From JAYWGN01 sp043778255 (GTDB lineage: Bacteria > Bacteroidota > Bacteroidia > Chitinophagales > Chitinophagaceae), in assembly GCA_043778255.1 (NCBI GenBank), contig JAYWGN010000013.1, positions 1 to 64,000 on the forward strand: 64,000 bases of DNA, written 5' to 3'. The position numbers and the translations under genes are program-made. The notes under the pieces were generated by a model. That model was given only the letters and a program-made list of their open reading frames with translations. It did no database searches and had not been told where the DNA came from. Below are positions 34,702 to 43,749 of the stretch, piece after piece. Position 1 is the first letter of the stretch, and the number at the start of each line of letters is the position of its first letter.

Positions 34702-34740
34702 TACTAAAAAAGAGAGCATAAAAACCTCTCTTTTTTAGTA
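34702..34740. terminator. Strong Rho-independent terminator
   Basis: A perfect 15-base stem (TACTAAAAAAGAGAG at 34702-34716 with its complement at 34726-34740) and a nine-base loop. The right arm carries six T residues and the left arm six A, so it could work in both directions. It ends the DUF2911 transcript. Confidence 0.85.
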
Positions 34741-34747
34741 TTAACAA

Positions 34748-34775
34748 AATTATTAAGCGTCAATTATTAAGTGTC
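34748..34775. repeat. 14-base direct repeat before the symporter gene
   Basis: AATTATTAAGCGTC and AATTATTAAGTGTC stand in tandem, ending 9 bases before the symporter ATG. Similar AATTATTAA-rich spacers recur elsewhere in the window, so it may be only simple sequence. Confidence 0.4.
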
Positions 34776-34784
34776 AATTACAAT

Positions 34785-36479
34785 ATGCATTTACTCGATT
34801 GGATTATATTAACCATTACCTTACTAAGCATAGTTTGCTATGGCATATACCGAAGTAAAGCTACTAGCAATTTAGATGGGTATTTTAGAGGTAATAAGCA
34901 GCTACCTTGGTACCTAGTATTGCTAAGTATAATGGGTACACAAGCTAGTGCCATAACGTTTATAAGTGGGCCAGGCCAGGCATTTAACGATGGTATGCGG
35001 TTTATACAATACTACTTTGGTTTGCCATTAGCTATGGTGGTTATTTGTGTTACATTTGTACCCATATTTCACAAGTTAAACTTATACACTGCCTACGAAT
35101 TTTTAGAAAAAAGATTTGACAAAAGAACCCGAACTTTTGCCTCTATTATTTTTTTGGTGAGCCGAGGTTTAAGTACTGGTATTAGTATTGTAGCACCTTC
35201 AATTATTCTCTCTAGTTTATTTGGTTGGGATATATATATTACTAACATAATAATGGGTGGCATACTTATAATATATACCGTAAAGGGTGGTGCTAAGGCT
35301 GTGGCTTACACCCAACAATTGCAGTTTGTAATTATAATAGCAGGTATGGTATTGGCAGGGTATTATGCAGTACACTTATTGCCCAAGGGTGTGGGCTTTG
35401 CTAATGCAATTGATATAGCCAACAATGTTGGCAAAATGAATGTAATAACCACTGGTATTACTGATAAGGGTAGTTTTAATTGGAACGATAAGTTTAATAT
35501 ATTTAGCGGAATAATTGGTGGTTTTTTTCTAGCACTTTCGTACTTTGGTACTGACCAAAGTCAGGTTGGCAGGTACATTACAGCCAAATCAGTAAAAGAA
35601 AGTAGAGTAGGGTTATTGCTTAATGGGTTATTAAAAATACCGATGCAATTTTTAATATTATTAGTAGGTATATTGGTTTTTAGTTTTTACCAATATCAAA
35701 AAGCACCTATAAATTTTAACCCAAAAGTAACCCAGCAATTACTGCAAAGCAATCAAAAAGATAGTGCTACTTATTACATTGAAAGCTATACTAACACCCA
35801 AACTATTTTGGGCGAAGCCCTACAAAATAAAAGCCCAAACACTACCATTGTTTACTTGCAACAACAACTACTGCAATACAAAAAAGGCTTTGCTACTATA
35901 GCAAAAAAAGCAAATATAACTACCGATGTTGACGATACTAATTATGTGTTCCTTAGCTTTGTAACCACTTACTTACCTATTGGGGTTGTGGGTTTATTAA
36001 TTGCTATGATTTTTTTGGCGGCTTGGGGTAGTATTGCTGCTGCATTAAATGCTTTAGCTAGTAGCAGTGTTATTGATTTGCATAAGCAGTATAATAGCAC
36101 CGTTTACACCGAAAAGCAAGAGTATATAATTTCAAAAAAATATACATTAGCTTGGGGTTTGTTCTGTATAGTAGCTGCCCAATTTGCTACTAGTATGGGT
36201 AGCCTTATAGTGGCTGTTAATGTGTTGGGGTCACTGTTTTACGGTGTTATGTTGGGGCTGTTTTTAGTTGCATTTTTTATACCTTTTATTAAATCAACAG
36301 CTGTATTTGTAAGTGCTATTATAAGCCAGTTAGCCATATTTTATATACATTTTATATTGCATTTTAAGGGCTTTTTGTGGCTCAATGTTATAGGTGTATT
36401 GTTGGTTATAGGTATTGCTTTTGTATTACAATTAGTACTACCCGTACCAAAAAATGTTGCCTCTAATACAACACCATAA
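34785..36479 (+). CDS. Sodium:solute symporter (SSS family)
   Basis: Inner-membrane carrier of 564 residues with about 13 hydrophobic helices, driving solute uptake with Na+. It opens with HLLDWIILTITLLSIVCYGIYRSKATSNLDGYFRGNKQLPWYLVLLSIMGTQASAITFISGPGQAF, a typical SSS N-terminus. It continues with FFLALSYFGTDQSQVGRYITAKS, the family signature region. A soluble loop at about 310-390 (SNQKDSATYYIESYTNTQTILGEAL) interrupts the membrane part. Substrate is not readable; relatives carry sugars, sialic acid, proline or inositol. Its 3' end overlaps the convergent PKD-protein gene by 17 bases. Confidence 0.9.
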   Translation: MHLLDWIILTITLLSIVCYGIYRSKATSNLDGYFRGNKQLPWYLVLLSIMGTQASAITFISGPGQAFNDGMRFIQYYFGLPLAMVVICVTFVPIFHKLNLYTAYEFLEKRFDKRTRTFASIIFLVSRGLSTGISIVAPSIILSSLFGWDIYITNIIMGGILIIYTVKGGAKAVAYTQQLQFVIIIAGMVLAGYYAVHLLPKGVGFANAIDIANNVGKMNVITTGITDKGSFNWNDKFNIFSGIIGGFFLALSYFGTDQSQVGRYITAKSVKESRVGLLLNGLLKIPMQFLILLVGILVFSFYQYQKAPINFNPKVTQQLLQSNQKDSATYYIESYTNTQTILGEALQNKSPNTTIVYLQQQLLQYKKGFATIAKKANITTDVDDTNYVFLSFVTTYLPIGVVGLLIAMIFLAAWGSIAAALNALASSSVIDLHKQYNSTVYTEKQEYIISKKYTLAWGLFCIVAAQFATSMGSLIVAVNVLGSLFYGVMLGLFLVAFFIPFIKSTAVFVSAIISQLAIFYIHFILHFKGFLWLNVIGVLLVIGIAFVLQLVLPVPKNVASNTTP

Positions 36480-38595
36480 CTGTTCCTTTTTTTAGTACTT
36501 TTTTACCTTCAATATTAAGTGCAGTAAACTGAAATATGTATGCTCCAGTATTAACTATAGCATTTTTATATTGCCCATTCCAACTGTAATTATTAGCAGG
36601 TGTACCTGTAAATATTTTTTGTCCAAATCGGTTGTAAATATCAAAAGTTACGTTACGTAATAGGGTGCTAAATTTTGGCACTAACACATCATTTTTTGTA
36701 TCATCATTTGGTGTAAATGCTGTGGGTATATAAATTTCTTTTTGCGGAATTACCGTAATTTTAATGGTATCAATACCAAAACAACCTGTAGCATTTTGGC
36801 TTTTTACAACATATACAATATCCTGTAATGGTGCTACAGTTGGCTGTAGTAGGGCAGTATCGTTAATGCTGCTATTCGGTGTCCAAGTATATTGTGTACC
36901 ATTACTGGTGGTAAGTAGTGTTAGTGCAGCGCCTTCATTTATAGTAATATCGGGTAGTGTTGTTACCGTTATTTTTTCGTAAGTAATGGATATTGTTTTT
37001 GTTTTTGCAAAGCAACTATTATTGTTAGCATAACTTAATGTAACATTGTAAGTGCCTGTGGTACTGTATTTGTGTGTTGGGTTGGTGGCATTGCTAGTAT
37101 TGGCATCACCAAAGTTCCAACTGTAATTTGTTTGTAGTGGTTCGTTATAACTTGTATTGGTAAAGGCTATTAGCCCCGAGTCGCATTGTAGGGTATAGGT
37201 AAAGTTAGGTACTAGCAGCACACCTTGCGGTACTACTATTTGCGACCTTATAATGGTAGCACAACTGTTAGTACTCGTTATAATTAATTGTACATTATAC
37301 AATCTGTTAAGGTCCGTGTATTGGTGTATTGGGTTTATAGTGTTTGCGGTAGTACCATCGCCAAAGTTCCAGTTATAAGTAACAATATTTGGCAAATTGC
37401 TAAATGCATTAAACTGTAATTTACCTGTACAACTATCAATATAACTAAATGTAAAATCATTTTTATTATCAACAAATGCATTGTTAATTACATTAGGCAA
37501 ATTTAACTGAGCTATTGCACCATTCAAATGAAATGCAGTGTCTTTAAAGGAGCAGCCCAACCCTTTAATATTGGGTTGTTGTATTACACCTAACTGATTA
37601 CCTACCCTAGTAGTATATAGTTTTTTGTCGGGTGCCATTTGTATTCCAAATATACCAAAGCCACAAGGTACATATGTTACTGAACCTATTATAGCTGCTG
37701 CTGTAGGCAGTTTGGCATCTACTTGTAGTATGCTTTGGTGGTTTACATCGGTTAAGTAGAGTAGTTGCGAGTTAGGCGAAAACTCAGCGCTATACACATA
37801 ATTGCCAGGAAATAAGAGTTGTTTTGCATTACTAACTACACCAGTACTATTATTAAAATCGAACAGTTGACAAAAGTTAGTATTAGTGGCTAAGTCTACA
37901 TCTGGCAAATGTGTTTGACATAGTTTTGTCCCATCTGGGCTTACTTTCATGGCACCAATATCCATATCGGGGTATGTATTTAATAGTACACCTACTGTAC
38001 TTACTACAGCAGTTGGTAGTATGCCGTTGCAAGTTATAAGCCAACACCTAAATGTGTTGCTATATTTATCGTTAGTAATTACCCATACATCTACACCATT
38101 AGCATGTTGTACTGCTGTCAATCTTTCAGTTCCTAGGGCTTGCAGTGGGTTGTTTTTGCTTATTACTTCACCCTTTCCATTATCTCTTGTAATATCTACT
38201 ATATGGTAGTTGTAGCCCTTTACCAATCCATTTTCAAAGGCATCGGATGTTATTATGTAATACAAGTTTACATTACCTGGGTGTGGTATTATTATACTCG
38301 ATTGAAACGATGATTTATGACCGTTTATATTGCCACCATTAAGCAAAGTATCATTAAGTTTGTTGAACACATTTCGGCCATTGGTATAAAATAAAAGTTT
38401 GCCATTTTTGTCGCTAATGGTGGCATTACCTTCATCGGCTCTCATAGCATGAAAACTATTGTTGGTAGGCAAACCGCCACTAGCATTGGCATTAAAGTTA
38501 ATACTAGCACCAAAACCAAAATTCCAATTATTATATATTTGGGTTTGGGCTATTACTACAATTAGTAAAAATAATATGGTAAGTTTTATTTTCAA
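36463..38595 (-). CDS. PKD-domain protein with T9SS type B sorting domain
   Basis: Secreted protein of 710 residues. A signal peptide (KIKLTILFLLIVVIAQTQ) is followed by a propeller-like region (about 20-380) with repeated short motifs such as FSPNSQLLYLTDVNHQ and APDKKLYTTRVGN. Two PKD domains follow (VTYNWNFGDGTTANTINPIHQY and TNYSWNFGDANTSNATNPTHKYSTTGTYNV) and a third Ig-like segment. The last 90 residues are a gliding-motility-associated C-terminal domain (YIPTAFTPNDDTKNDVLVP...FDIYNRFGQKIFTG..YSWNGQYKN..GAYIFQF). It should leave by type IX secretion. Its function is probably in adhesion or matrix, by inference only. The stop lies inside the end of the symporter gene. Confidence 0.9.
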   Translation of the reverse strand: MKIKLTILFLLIVVIAQTQIYNNWNFGFGASINFNANASGGLPTNNSFHAMRADEGNATISDKNGKLLFYTNGRNVFNKLNDTLLNGGNINGHKSSFQSSIIIPHPGNVNLYYIITSDAFENGLVKGYNYHIVDITRDNGKGEVISKNNPLQALGTERLTAVQHANGVDVWVITNDKYSNTFRCWLITCNGILPTAVVSTVGVLLNTYPDMDIGAMKVSPDGTKLCQTHLPDVDLATNTNFCQLFDFNNSTGVVSNAKQLLFPGNYVYSAEFSPNSQLLYLTDVNHQSILQVDAKLPTAAAIIGSVTYVPCGFGIFGIQMAPDKKLYTTRVGNQLGVIQQPNIKGLGCSFKDTAFHLNGAIAQLNLPNVINNAFVDNKNDFTFSYIDSCTGKLQFNAFSNLPNIVTYNWNFGDGTTANTINPIHQYTDLNRLYNVQLIITSTNSCATIIRSQIVVPQGVLLVPNFTYTLQCDSGLIAFTNTSYNEPLQTNYSWNFGDANTSNATNPTHKYSTTGTYNVTLSYANNNSCFAKTKTISITYEKITVTTLPDITINEGAALTLLTTSNGTQYTWTPNSSINDTALLQPTVAPLQDIVYVVKSQNATGCFGIDTIKITVIPQKEIYIPTAFTPNDDTKNDVLVPKFSTLLRNVTFDIYNRFGQKIFTGTPANNYSWNGQYKNAIVNTGAYIFQFTALNIEGKKVLKKGTVMVLY

Positions 38596-38609
38596 ATCTT
38601 TTTTTATGG

Positions 38610-40544
38610 TTACTGTATTACTACTGCACCTATTTTTTTTATAAGTAATTGTTCTTGCTCTTTCAATAATTTATGTGTTTCTATACATACTATTTTTTCG
38701 GCATATTCGATTTCAGTTTCTAATTCTTTTTGGTTAGTTATTATAAGTTTCCTAATTTTTTTTAATTGCAAGTATACAATACTGCTATCCACATCGGCTA
38801 TATAATTTTCTTCAATGTCGGTTACATTCATTTCATACTTTTCCTTCCATTTGGCACTCACTTCATACGGAAAGTCAATTAGTGATACAGCAAGTGTAGC
38901 TATTTTTTTATCTTCATTAAATAAGAATTCTTTTGTGGTAAGCAATGTACCATTGCTAAATAATTGTTGGTAGTTTTCAATAAATGCAACTAAATCCTTA
39001 TTGTCAAACAGTTCTAGGTCTATTGCATCTTTCAATATATGTTCGGCTACGGTTATGCTTCCATCGTATAATTTGTCACCATATTCCATTAGTACCCGTA
39101 CAATATTACGTTCTTGCAATTCATCTCTAAACAATAAATTAATGGTATCATCATTCAATTCAGGTACAGCAACTAGTTGGGTTTGGGTTGTATTATCAAG
39201 TTCTCTAGCTGTTTCTTGTTCCGTTTTTTGTATTTTTTCCCGTATGTATTTATTTACTAAGTTTATTAATCCCGCTTCATCAATTTTTAGTATTTGGCTA
39301 CATTGTTTTATATAATCTTGCTGTCTTGTAAAGTCTTCCGTTTTATTTATTTTACTTATAGTTTCAGCTACTTGGTTTACTAGGTTGCTTTTAGCTGTAC
39401 TATCGTTACCTGCAGTTTGCAAACTCACCTTTAGTTGAAACAGTATAACATCTTGTTTATTAGCTGCCACAAAGGCTTTAAAGGCTGTTTCACCTATTTT
39501 AGTTACATAACTATCAGGGTCTTCGCCATCGGGTATTAGTACTACATTTACGTTAAGTCCTTGCTCCAAAGCTAGGTCTAACCCACGTATTGCAGCTTTT
39601 ATACCAGCACCATCACCATCGTATAATATGGTTAGGTTTTTTGTAAATTTTTTTATAAGTCGTAGCTGATCTAAGGTGAGTGATGTACCGCCACTTGCCA
39701 CTACATTTTCAATACCTGCTTGGTGCAAACTTAGTACATCTGTGTAGCCCTCTACTAGCAAACACTCATTTTGTTTATCAATCGTTTGCCTAGCAAAGTA
39801 AAGCCCATACAGTATTTTACTCTTGTCGTATATTTCGTTGGCAGGTGTGTTTATGTATTTTGGTGCTTTATCATTCTTCTTTATTATTCTAGCACCAAAG
39901 CCTAATATTTTTCCGCTCTGGTTATGTATCGGAAATATTACTCTGCCTCTATAATTATCTATTATTGTTCCATCTCTTTCGGTTACTAAGCCTGTTTTTA
40001 GCAGCAAGTTTTTATCATATTTATTGTGTAGTGCTGCTGTCGCAAAATGTGTTCTGTCTTCCAAGCTATACCCCAACTGAAACTTATCAATTGTACTTTG
40101 TACATAACCTCTCTCAGTAAAGTAGCTTTGTCCAATTGCTGCACCTTCGGTAGTGGTAGTAAGGTTTTTAGTAAAATGTTGTTGAGCAAAACTGTTAATT
40201 ATAAACAAGCTATCTGCTATAGCAAATTGTTCTTTCTGTTCGGCACTTACTTCAGTTTCTTCAAGTTCAATATTGTATTTTTTTGCTAACCACCTCAGTG
40301 CTTCTACATAGCTGTATTTTTCATGTTCCATTACAAAGCTAATGCTATTACCACTTTTGCCACAGCCAAAGCATTTGTATATTTCTTTGGTTTTACTTAC
40401 TGTAAATGAGGGTGATTTTTCATTATGGAATGGGCAAAGCCCCATATAGTTTACCCCACGTTTTTTTAACTTTACAAAGCTGCCTACAATATCAATTATA
40501 TCTACACGGCTTATAATTTGTTGTATGCTTTCTTTGGTTATCAT
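38610..40544 (-). CDS. dnaG: DNA primase
   Basis: Primase making the RNA primers for replication. The 644 residues begin with the CHC2 zinc-binding domain (Cys37, His40, Cys58, Cys61 in LCPFHNEKSPSFTVS...YKCFGCGKSGN). The catalytic core follows (YFTERGYVQSTIDKFQLGYS and GRVIFPIHNQSGKILGFGARI), with Toprim acidic motifs VEGYTDVLSLHQAG and TILYDGDGAGIKAAIRGLD. A long C-terminal helical region would bind the replicative helicase. Its stop lies 14 bases upstream of the PKD-protein start on the same strand, so the two could share a transcript. Confidence 0.96.
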   Translation of the reverse strand: MITKESIQQIISRVDIIDIVGSFVKLKKRGVNYMGLCPFHNEKSPSFTVSKTKEIYKCFGCGKSGNSISFVMEHEKYSYVEALRWLAKKYNIELEETEVSAEQKEQFAIADSLFIINSFAQQHFTKNLTTTTEGAAIGQSYFTERGYVQSTIDKFQLGYSLEDRTHFATAALHNKYDKNLLLKTGLVTERDGTIIDNYRGRVIFPIHNQSGKILGFGARIIKKNDKAPKYINTPANEIYDKSKILYGLYFARQTIDKQNECLLVEGYTDVLSLHQAGIENVVASGGTSLTLDQLRLIKKFTKNLTILYDGDGAGIKAAIRGLDLALEQGLNVNVVLIPDGEDPDSYVTKIGETAFKAFVAANKQDVILFQLKVSLQTAGNDSTAKSNLVNQVAETISKINKTEDFTRQQDYIKQCSQILKIDEAGLINLVNKYIREKIQKTEQETARELDNTTQTQLVAVPELNDDTINLLFRDELQERNIVRVLMEYGDKLYDGSITVAEHILKDAIDLELFDNKDLVAFIENYQQLFSNGTLLTTKEFLFNEDKKIATLAVSLIDFPYEVSAKWKEKYEMNVTDIEENYIADVDSSIVYLQLKKIRKLIITNQKELETEIEYAEKIVCIETHKLLKEQEQLLIKKIGAVVIQ

Positions 40545-40591
40545 TGTTAAGGTAAAATTACAATAAATAACAACAAGTTATACCAACTTGT

Positions 40592-41257
40592 TTAATACCA
40601 TTCATCTAACGTTTTAAATGTGTAACCGTTACTCAGTAACCATTCTATACATTTTGGTAAGGCTATAAGTAGCCTTTCATAAGCTTTTTCACTATCGTGA
40701 AATACAATAATGGAACCTGCTTGTACATTATTTATAACATTTCTATAGCATTTTTCAGGGGTAATTGTAGTGTCAAAATCACCACTCAGTACATCCCACA
40801 TTATAATTTTTATTGGCGCATTTAATTGTAGTAGTGCTTTTATTTGCTTTTTTGTTATACGTCCATAAGGTGGTCTGTACCAATTACTATGTATTACATT
40901 ACTTGCTTCATTTATATTTTGCAAATAGTTTGTAGTAGGTGTTTTCCAACCATTTAAGTGGTTGTATGTATGGTTGCCCACACTATGTTTTTTGTCAATA
41001 ATTTTTTGGTAAATGGTTGGGTTGTCAACTACATTTTTTCCAATACAAAAAAAACTTGCTTTTACTTTATACTGAGCCAATGTTGCTAATACATACTCGG
41101 TTACTTTAGGTATGGGTCCATCGTCAAAAGTTAAATAAATTATTTTCTCTTTTGTGGGTATTCGCCATATCAATTTTTTGTAATACCACATTAACCACCA
41201 TGGTGTTTTTGCTGCATACCAACTCCAACCTTTGTTATGTATTATTTTATGCCACAT
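40592..41257 (-). CDS. Polysaccharide deacetylase (NodB domain)
   Basis: Carbohydrate esterase family 4 enzyme of 221 residues that removes acetyl groups from peptidoglycan, chitin-like or surface glycans. Visible motifs: TFDDGP (43-48, catalytic base and metal Asp), SVGNHTYNHL (two metal His), RPPYGRIT and the closing DVLSGDFD and IIVFHDS. An N-terminal hydrophobic aromatic region (WSWYAAKTPWWLMWYYKKLIWRI) may anchor or associate it with the membrane. It follows the DUF1543 gene by 2 bases, with a small membrane protein and an MFS gene further upstream, as one likely operon. Confidence 0.92.
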   Translation of the reverse strand: MWHKIIHNKGWSWYAAKTPWWLMWYYKKLIWRIPTKEKIIYLTFDDGPIPKVTEYVLATLAQYKVKASFFCIGKNVVDNPTIYQKIIDKKHSVGNHTYNHLNGWKTPTTNYLQNINEASNVIHSNWYRPPYGRITKKQIKALLQLNAPIKIIMWDVLSGDFDTTITPEKCYRNVINNVQAGSIIVFHDSEKAYERLLIALPKCIEWLLSNGYTFKTLDEWY

Positions 41258-41259
41258 AG

Positions 41260-41844
41260 TTAATAGGTTAGTATTGTTCCATTTTCTATTTTACTCATTT
41301 TAAAGTATCCTAAGTGCATACTGTCTTCTACAAAGGGTTTCGTTACTTTTTTTAATACAATTGTATACTTATTTTTTAAATCCTTATGTAGTATTTCTCC
41401 AATATCCATTATATCATCTACATCTATTCCATACTTATCATCTACATGGCTAGTAGCTTTTGCAAACCCTGTATGTTTGTAAAATGTGGTGCTTTTACTT
41501 TGTTGTATGGCTATTGCTTTAATTGTTGCAGCTACCACCATTTTATAATGGAACTCTTCAAATTCGTTGGGTTTATAACCACCCAAGTTTATAAAATATA
41601 ATTGTGCTTCACTTTTCTTTTTCGTATTTTTTGGTAGTATCATTACTTCATAGCCATCTACATATTTTATAATTCTATAAGCATCTACATGCATAGTATT
41701 AGCGGCCTCTGGCCAAAATGCTTTTAACTGTGGTATCAAACTTTGTAAGTTCTCAGCTATGCCAAAAAAAACATCGTGTTGCTCTGTCTGTCGGCCTTTT
41801 GGCTTACAGCCTATTAATACTTTATATAATTTTAAGGATTGCAT
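41260..41844 (-). CDS. DUF1543 domain protein
   Basis: A 194-residue cytoplasmic protein of the DUF1543 family. The N-terminal half (LYKVLIGCKPKGRQTEQHDVFFGIAENLQSLIPQLKAFWPEAANTMHVDAYRII) has the family hallmark GCKP..R..EQHDVFFGI and the HVDA.R motif. The C-terminal half (FYKHTGFAKATSHVDDKYGIDVDDIMDIGEIL) carries its characteristic HVDDKYGIDVDD acidic stretch. Function is unknown. It sits 2 bases before the deacetylase gene and 12 bases after a small membrane-protein gene. Confidence 0.87.
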   Translation of the reverse strand: MQSLKLYKVLIGCKPKGRQTEQHDVFFGIAENLQSLIPQLKAFWPEAANTMHVDAYRIIKYVDGYEVMILPKNTKKKSEAQLYFINLGGYKPNEFEEFHYKMVVAATIKAIAIQQSKSTTFYKHTGFAKATSHVDDKYGIDVDDIMDIGEILHKDLKNKYTIVLKKVTKPFVEDSMHLGYFKMSKIENGTILTY

Positions 41845-41856
41845 TTTTTTTTAATT

Positions 41857-42078
41857 TTAATTTTCAGCATACTCATTTTGCAAAGCATATACCCCAAACA
41901 TTACCAAGCCACCTACTATTATTGGCAACAATATTGCTACTACAATTATTCCAAATATGAGGTCATCTTGTACACCAGTTTTAAATTTTTCAATGCCTAA
42001 TATAGTTACACCAAAGTAGGCTATTACTAGTGCTAATATAATCCAAATTATGCCTAATATTTTTTTAATTTGTTTCAT
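41857..42078 (-). CDS. Small two-helix membrane protein
   Basis: A 73-residue protein with two membrane helices: IIWIILALVIAYFGVTIL (about 10-27) and LIFGIIVVAILLPIIVGGLVMFGVYAL (about 40-66), joined by a short loop (GIEKFKTGVQDD). The termini are hydrophilic. It lies 12 bases after the MFS transporter gene in the same direction. Small proteins of this type often accompany such carriers in Bacteroidota and may be an accessory subunit, though this is inference. No named family is claimed. Confidence 0.75.
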   Translation of the reverse strand: MKQIKKILGIIWIILALVIAYFGVTILGIEKFKTGVQDDLIFGIIVVAILLPIIVGGLVMFGVYALQNEYAEN

Positions 42079-42090
42079 TTTTCATTTTTT

Positions 42091-43620
42091 TTATTCAGTT
42101 ACAGAGGGTTTGTTTTTTATGTATATACAACCAATTATTAAACAAACAGTGGCTACGCCAATTGGATACCAGAGGCCTTGTAAATACCATTGAGGGTCAT
42201 TATTTATTTTAGCATTTGTAGCTAAGTAAGTAGCTACAGCTGGTAACAAACCACCAAATACACCATTGCCTATATGGTAGGGCAAACTCATACTTGTATA
42301 CCTAATTTTTGTTGGAAACAACTCCACCAAAAAAGCCGCAATTGGGCCATACACCATAGTTACAAACAACACTAATATAAATACTAATAGTATCAATTTC
42401 CATTTATCATTACTTGTAATTGTAACACTTGTTTTTGTAATACTTTTAATTTCACCTTTTTCTAATATTGGCTTATTATTAATTAATGGTATTACTGTAT
42501 TTATTTTAATTACTGTTCCATCACTATACTTATTTATAGTATTGTATATAGAGTCATAGGTAGTTGGTTTTTCTTTATTTTCTGTAAGTGTTGCATTTTT
42601 TTCTGTTGTACTTATTACTTTATTATTTGCATTTATAGTTTGGTACATTGTGTCAAATATAGGCCTGTAGGCAAGTATAGCTAATAACATACCTGCCATC
42701 ATTATCCATTTTCTGCCTACTTTATCGCTTAGCCAACCAAATACCAAAAAGAAAGGTGTACCCATTATTAATGCTACAAACATCAAACTATCTACTTGTT
42801 CTTTATTTATATTCATTATTTTTTCCAAAAAAATACTAGCATAAAACTGACCAGTGTACCATATTACACCTTGTCCCATTACTGCTCCAAATAATGCTAA
42901 CAATACAATTTTAAAATTTTGTTTTTTACCAAAACTCTCCTTTAGTGGGTTTTTACTAAGTGTTCCACTAGCTTTTGCTTTTTCAAATAATGGCGACTCA
43001 TCCATTTTTTTCCTTATTATGTAGCTAATACCCACCATTATAATTGATACCCAAAATGGTACTCGCCAACCCCAACTATTAAATGCATCAATACTCATAC
43101 TCTGCCTTGTAATCATTACTACTATTAGCGATATAAATAACCCTGCAGTTGCTGTGGTTTGTATCCAAGCTGTCATTAAGCCTCTTTTTTTTACAGGGCT
43201 GTGTTCAGCTACATAAGTTGCAGCACCACCATACTCTCCTCCTAAGGCTAACCCCTGTACTAACCTCAGTAGTAATACAAGTACAGGTGCCCAATATCCA
43301 ATTGTATTATAGCTAGGTATACAACCTATTAAAAATGTAGCTCCACCCATTAACAATAAAGTTACCATAAATGTATATTTCCGTCCAATTACATCACCTA
43401 ATTTACCAAATACAATTGCTCCAAATGGCCTCACTACAAACCCTGCTGCAAATGTGGCTAACGTTGATAAAAAAGCTACAGTTGGGTTTCCTTTCGGAAA
43501 AAATTGTGTGGCAATTACTGTTGCCAAACTCCCAAATATATAAAAATCGTACCACTCAATCATCGTACCAACCGATGAGGTGGCTATTATAGTACCTAAC
43601 TTTGTTTTTTTAATATCCAT
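42091..43620 (-). CDS. MFS transporter, metabolite:H+ symporter type
   Basis: Inner-membrane proton-coupled carrier of 509 residues with 12 predicted helices, of the ProP/ShiA/citrate-symporter branch: SVGTMIEWYDFYIFGSLATVIATQFFP, FVVRPFGAIVFGKLGDVIGRKYTFMVTLLLMG and LVQGLALGGEYGGAATYVAEHSP. An unusual hydrophilic segment of about 80 residues (roughly 325-405, Thr/Lys/Asn-rich) lies between helices 8 and 9, where classic members have a short loop. The substrate is unknown. It heads the likely operon with the small membrane protein, DUF1543 and deacetylase genes. Confidence 0.9.
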   Translation of the reverse strand: MDIKKTKLGTIIATSSVGTMIEWYDFYIFGSLATVIATQFFPKGNPTVAFLSTLATFAAGFVVRPFGAIVFGKLGDVIGRKYTFMVTLLLMGGATFLIGCIPSYNTIGYWAPVLVLLLRLVQGLALGGEYGGAATYVAEHSPVKKRGLMTAWIQTTATAGLFISLIVVMITRQSMSIDAFNSWGWRVPFWVSIIMVGISYIIRKKMDESPLFEKAKASGTLSKNPLKESFGKKQNFKIVLLALFGAVMGQGVIWYTGQFYASIFLEKIMNINKEQVDSLMFVALIMGTPFFLVFGWLSDKVGRKWIMMAGMLLAILAYRPIFDTMYQTINANNKVISTTEKNATLTENKEKPTTYDSIYNTINKYSDGTVIKINTVIPLINNKPILEKGEIKSITKTSVTITSNDKWKLILLVFILVLFVTMVYGPIAAFLVELFPTKIRYTSMSLPYHIGNGVFGGLLPAVATYLATNAKINNDPQWYLQGLWYPIGVATVCLIIGCIYIKNKPSVTE

Positions 43621-43749
43621 TTTACACTTTACACTTTTTTTTATAAAAATAAATGTAGGGTATTTTAAATTAACAACTTCTATTTAGTTGTAGTAGCAGC
43701 AAATTTTACTCAATTATTTTATTAGGTATAAAAATATTATTTTTACAAA

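Noticed and set aside
36463..36479. 17-base overlap of convergent genes as a possible frameshift or mis-assembly
   Set aside because: Both proteins end with family-typical C-termini, so the overlap is genuine and not unusual for convergent genes.
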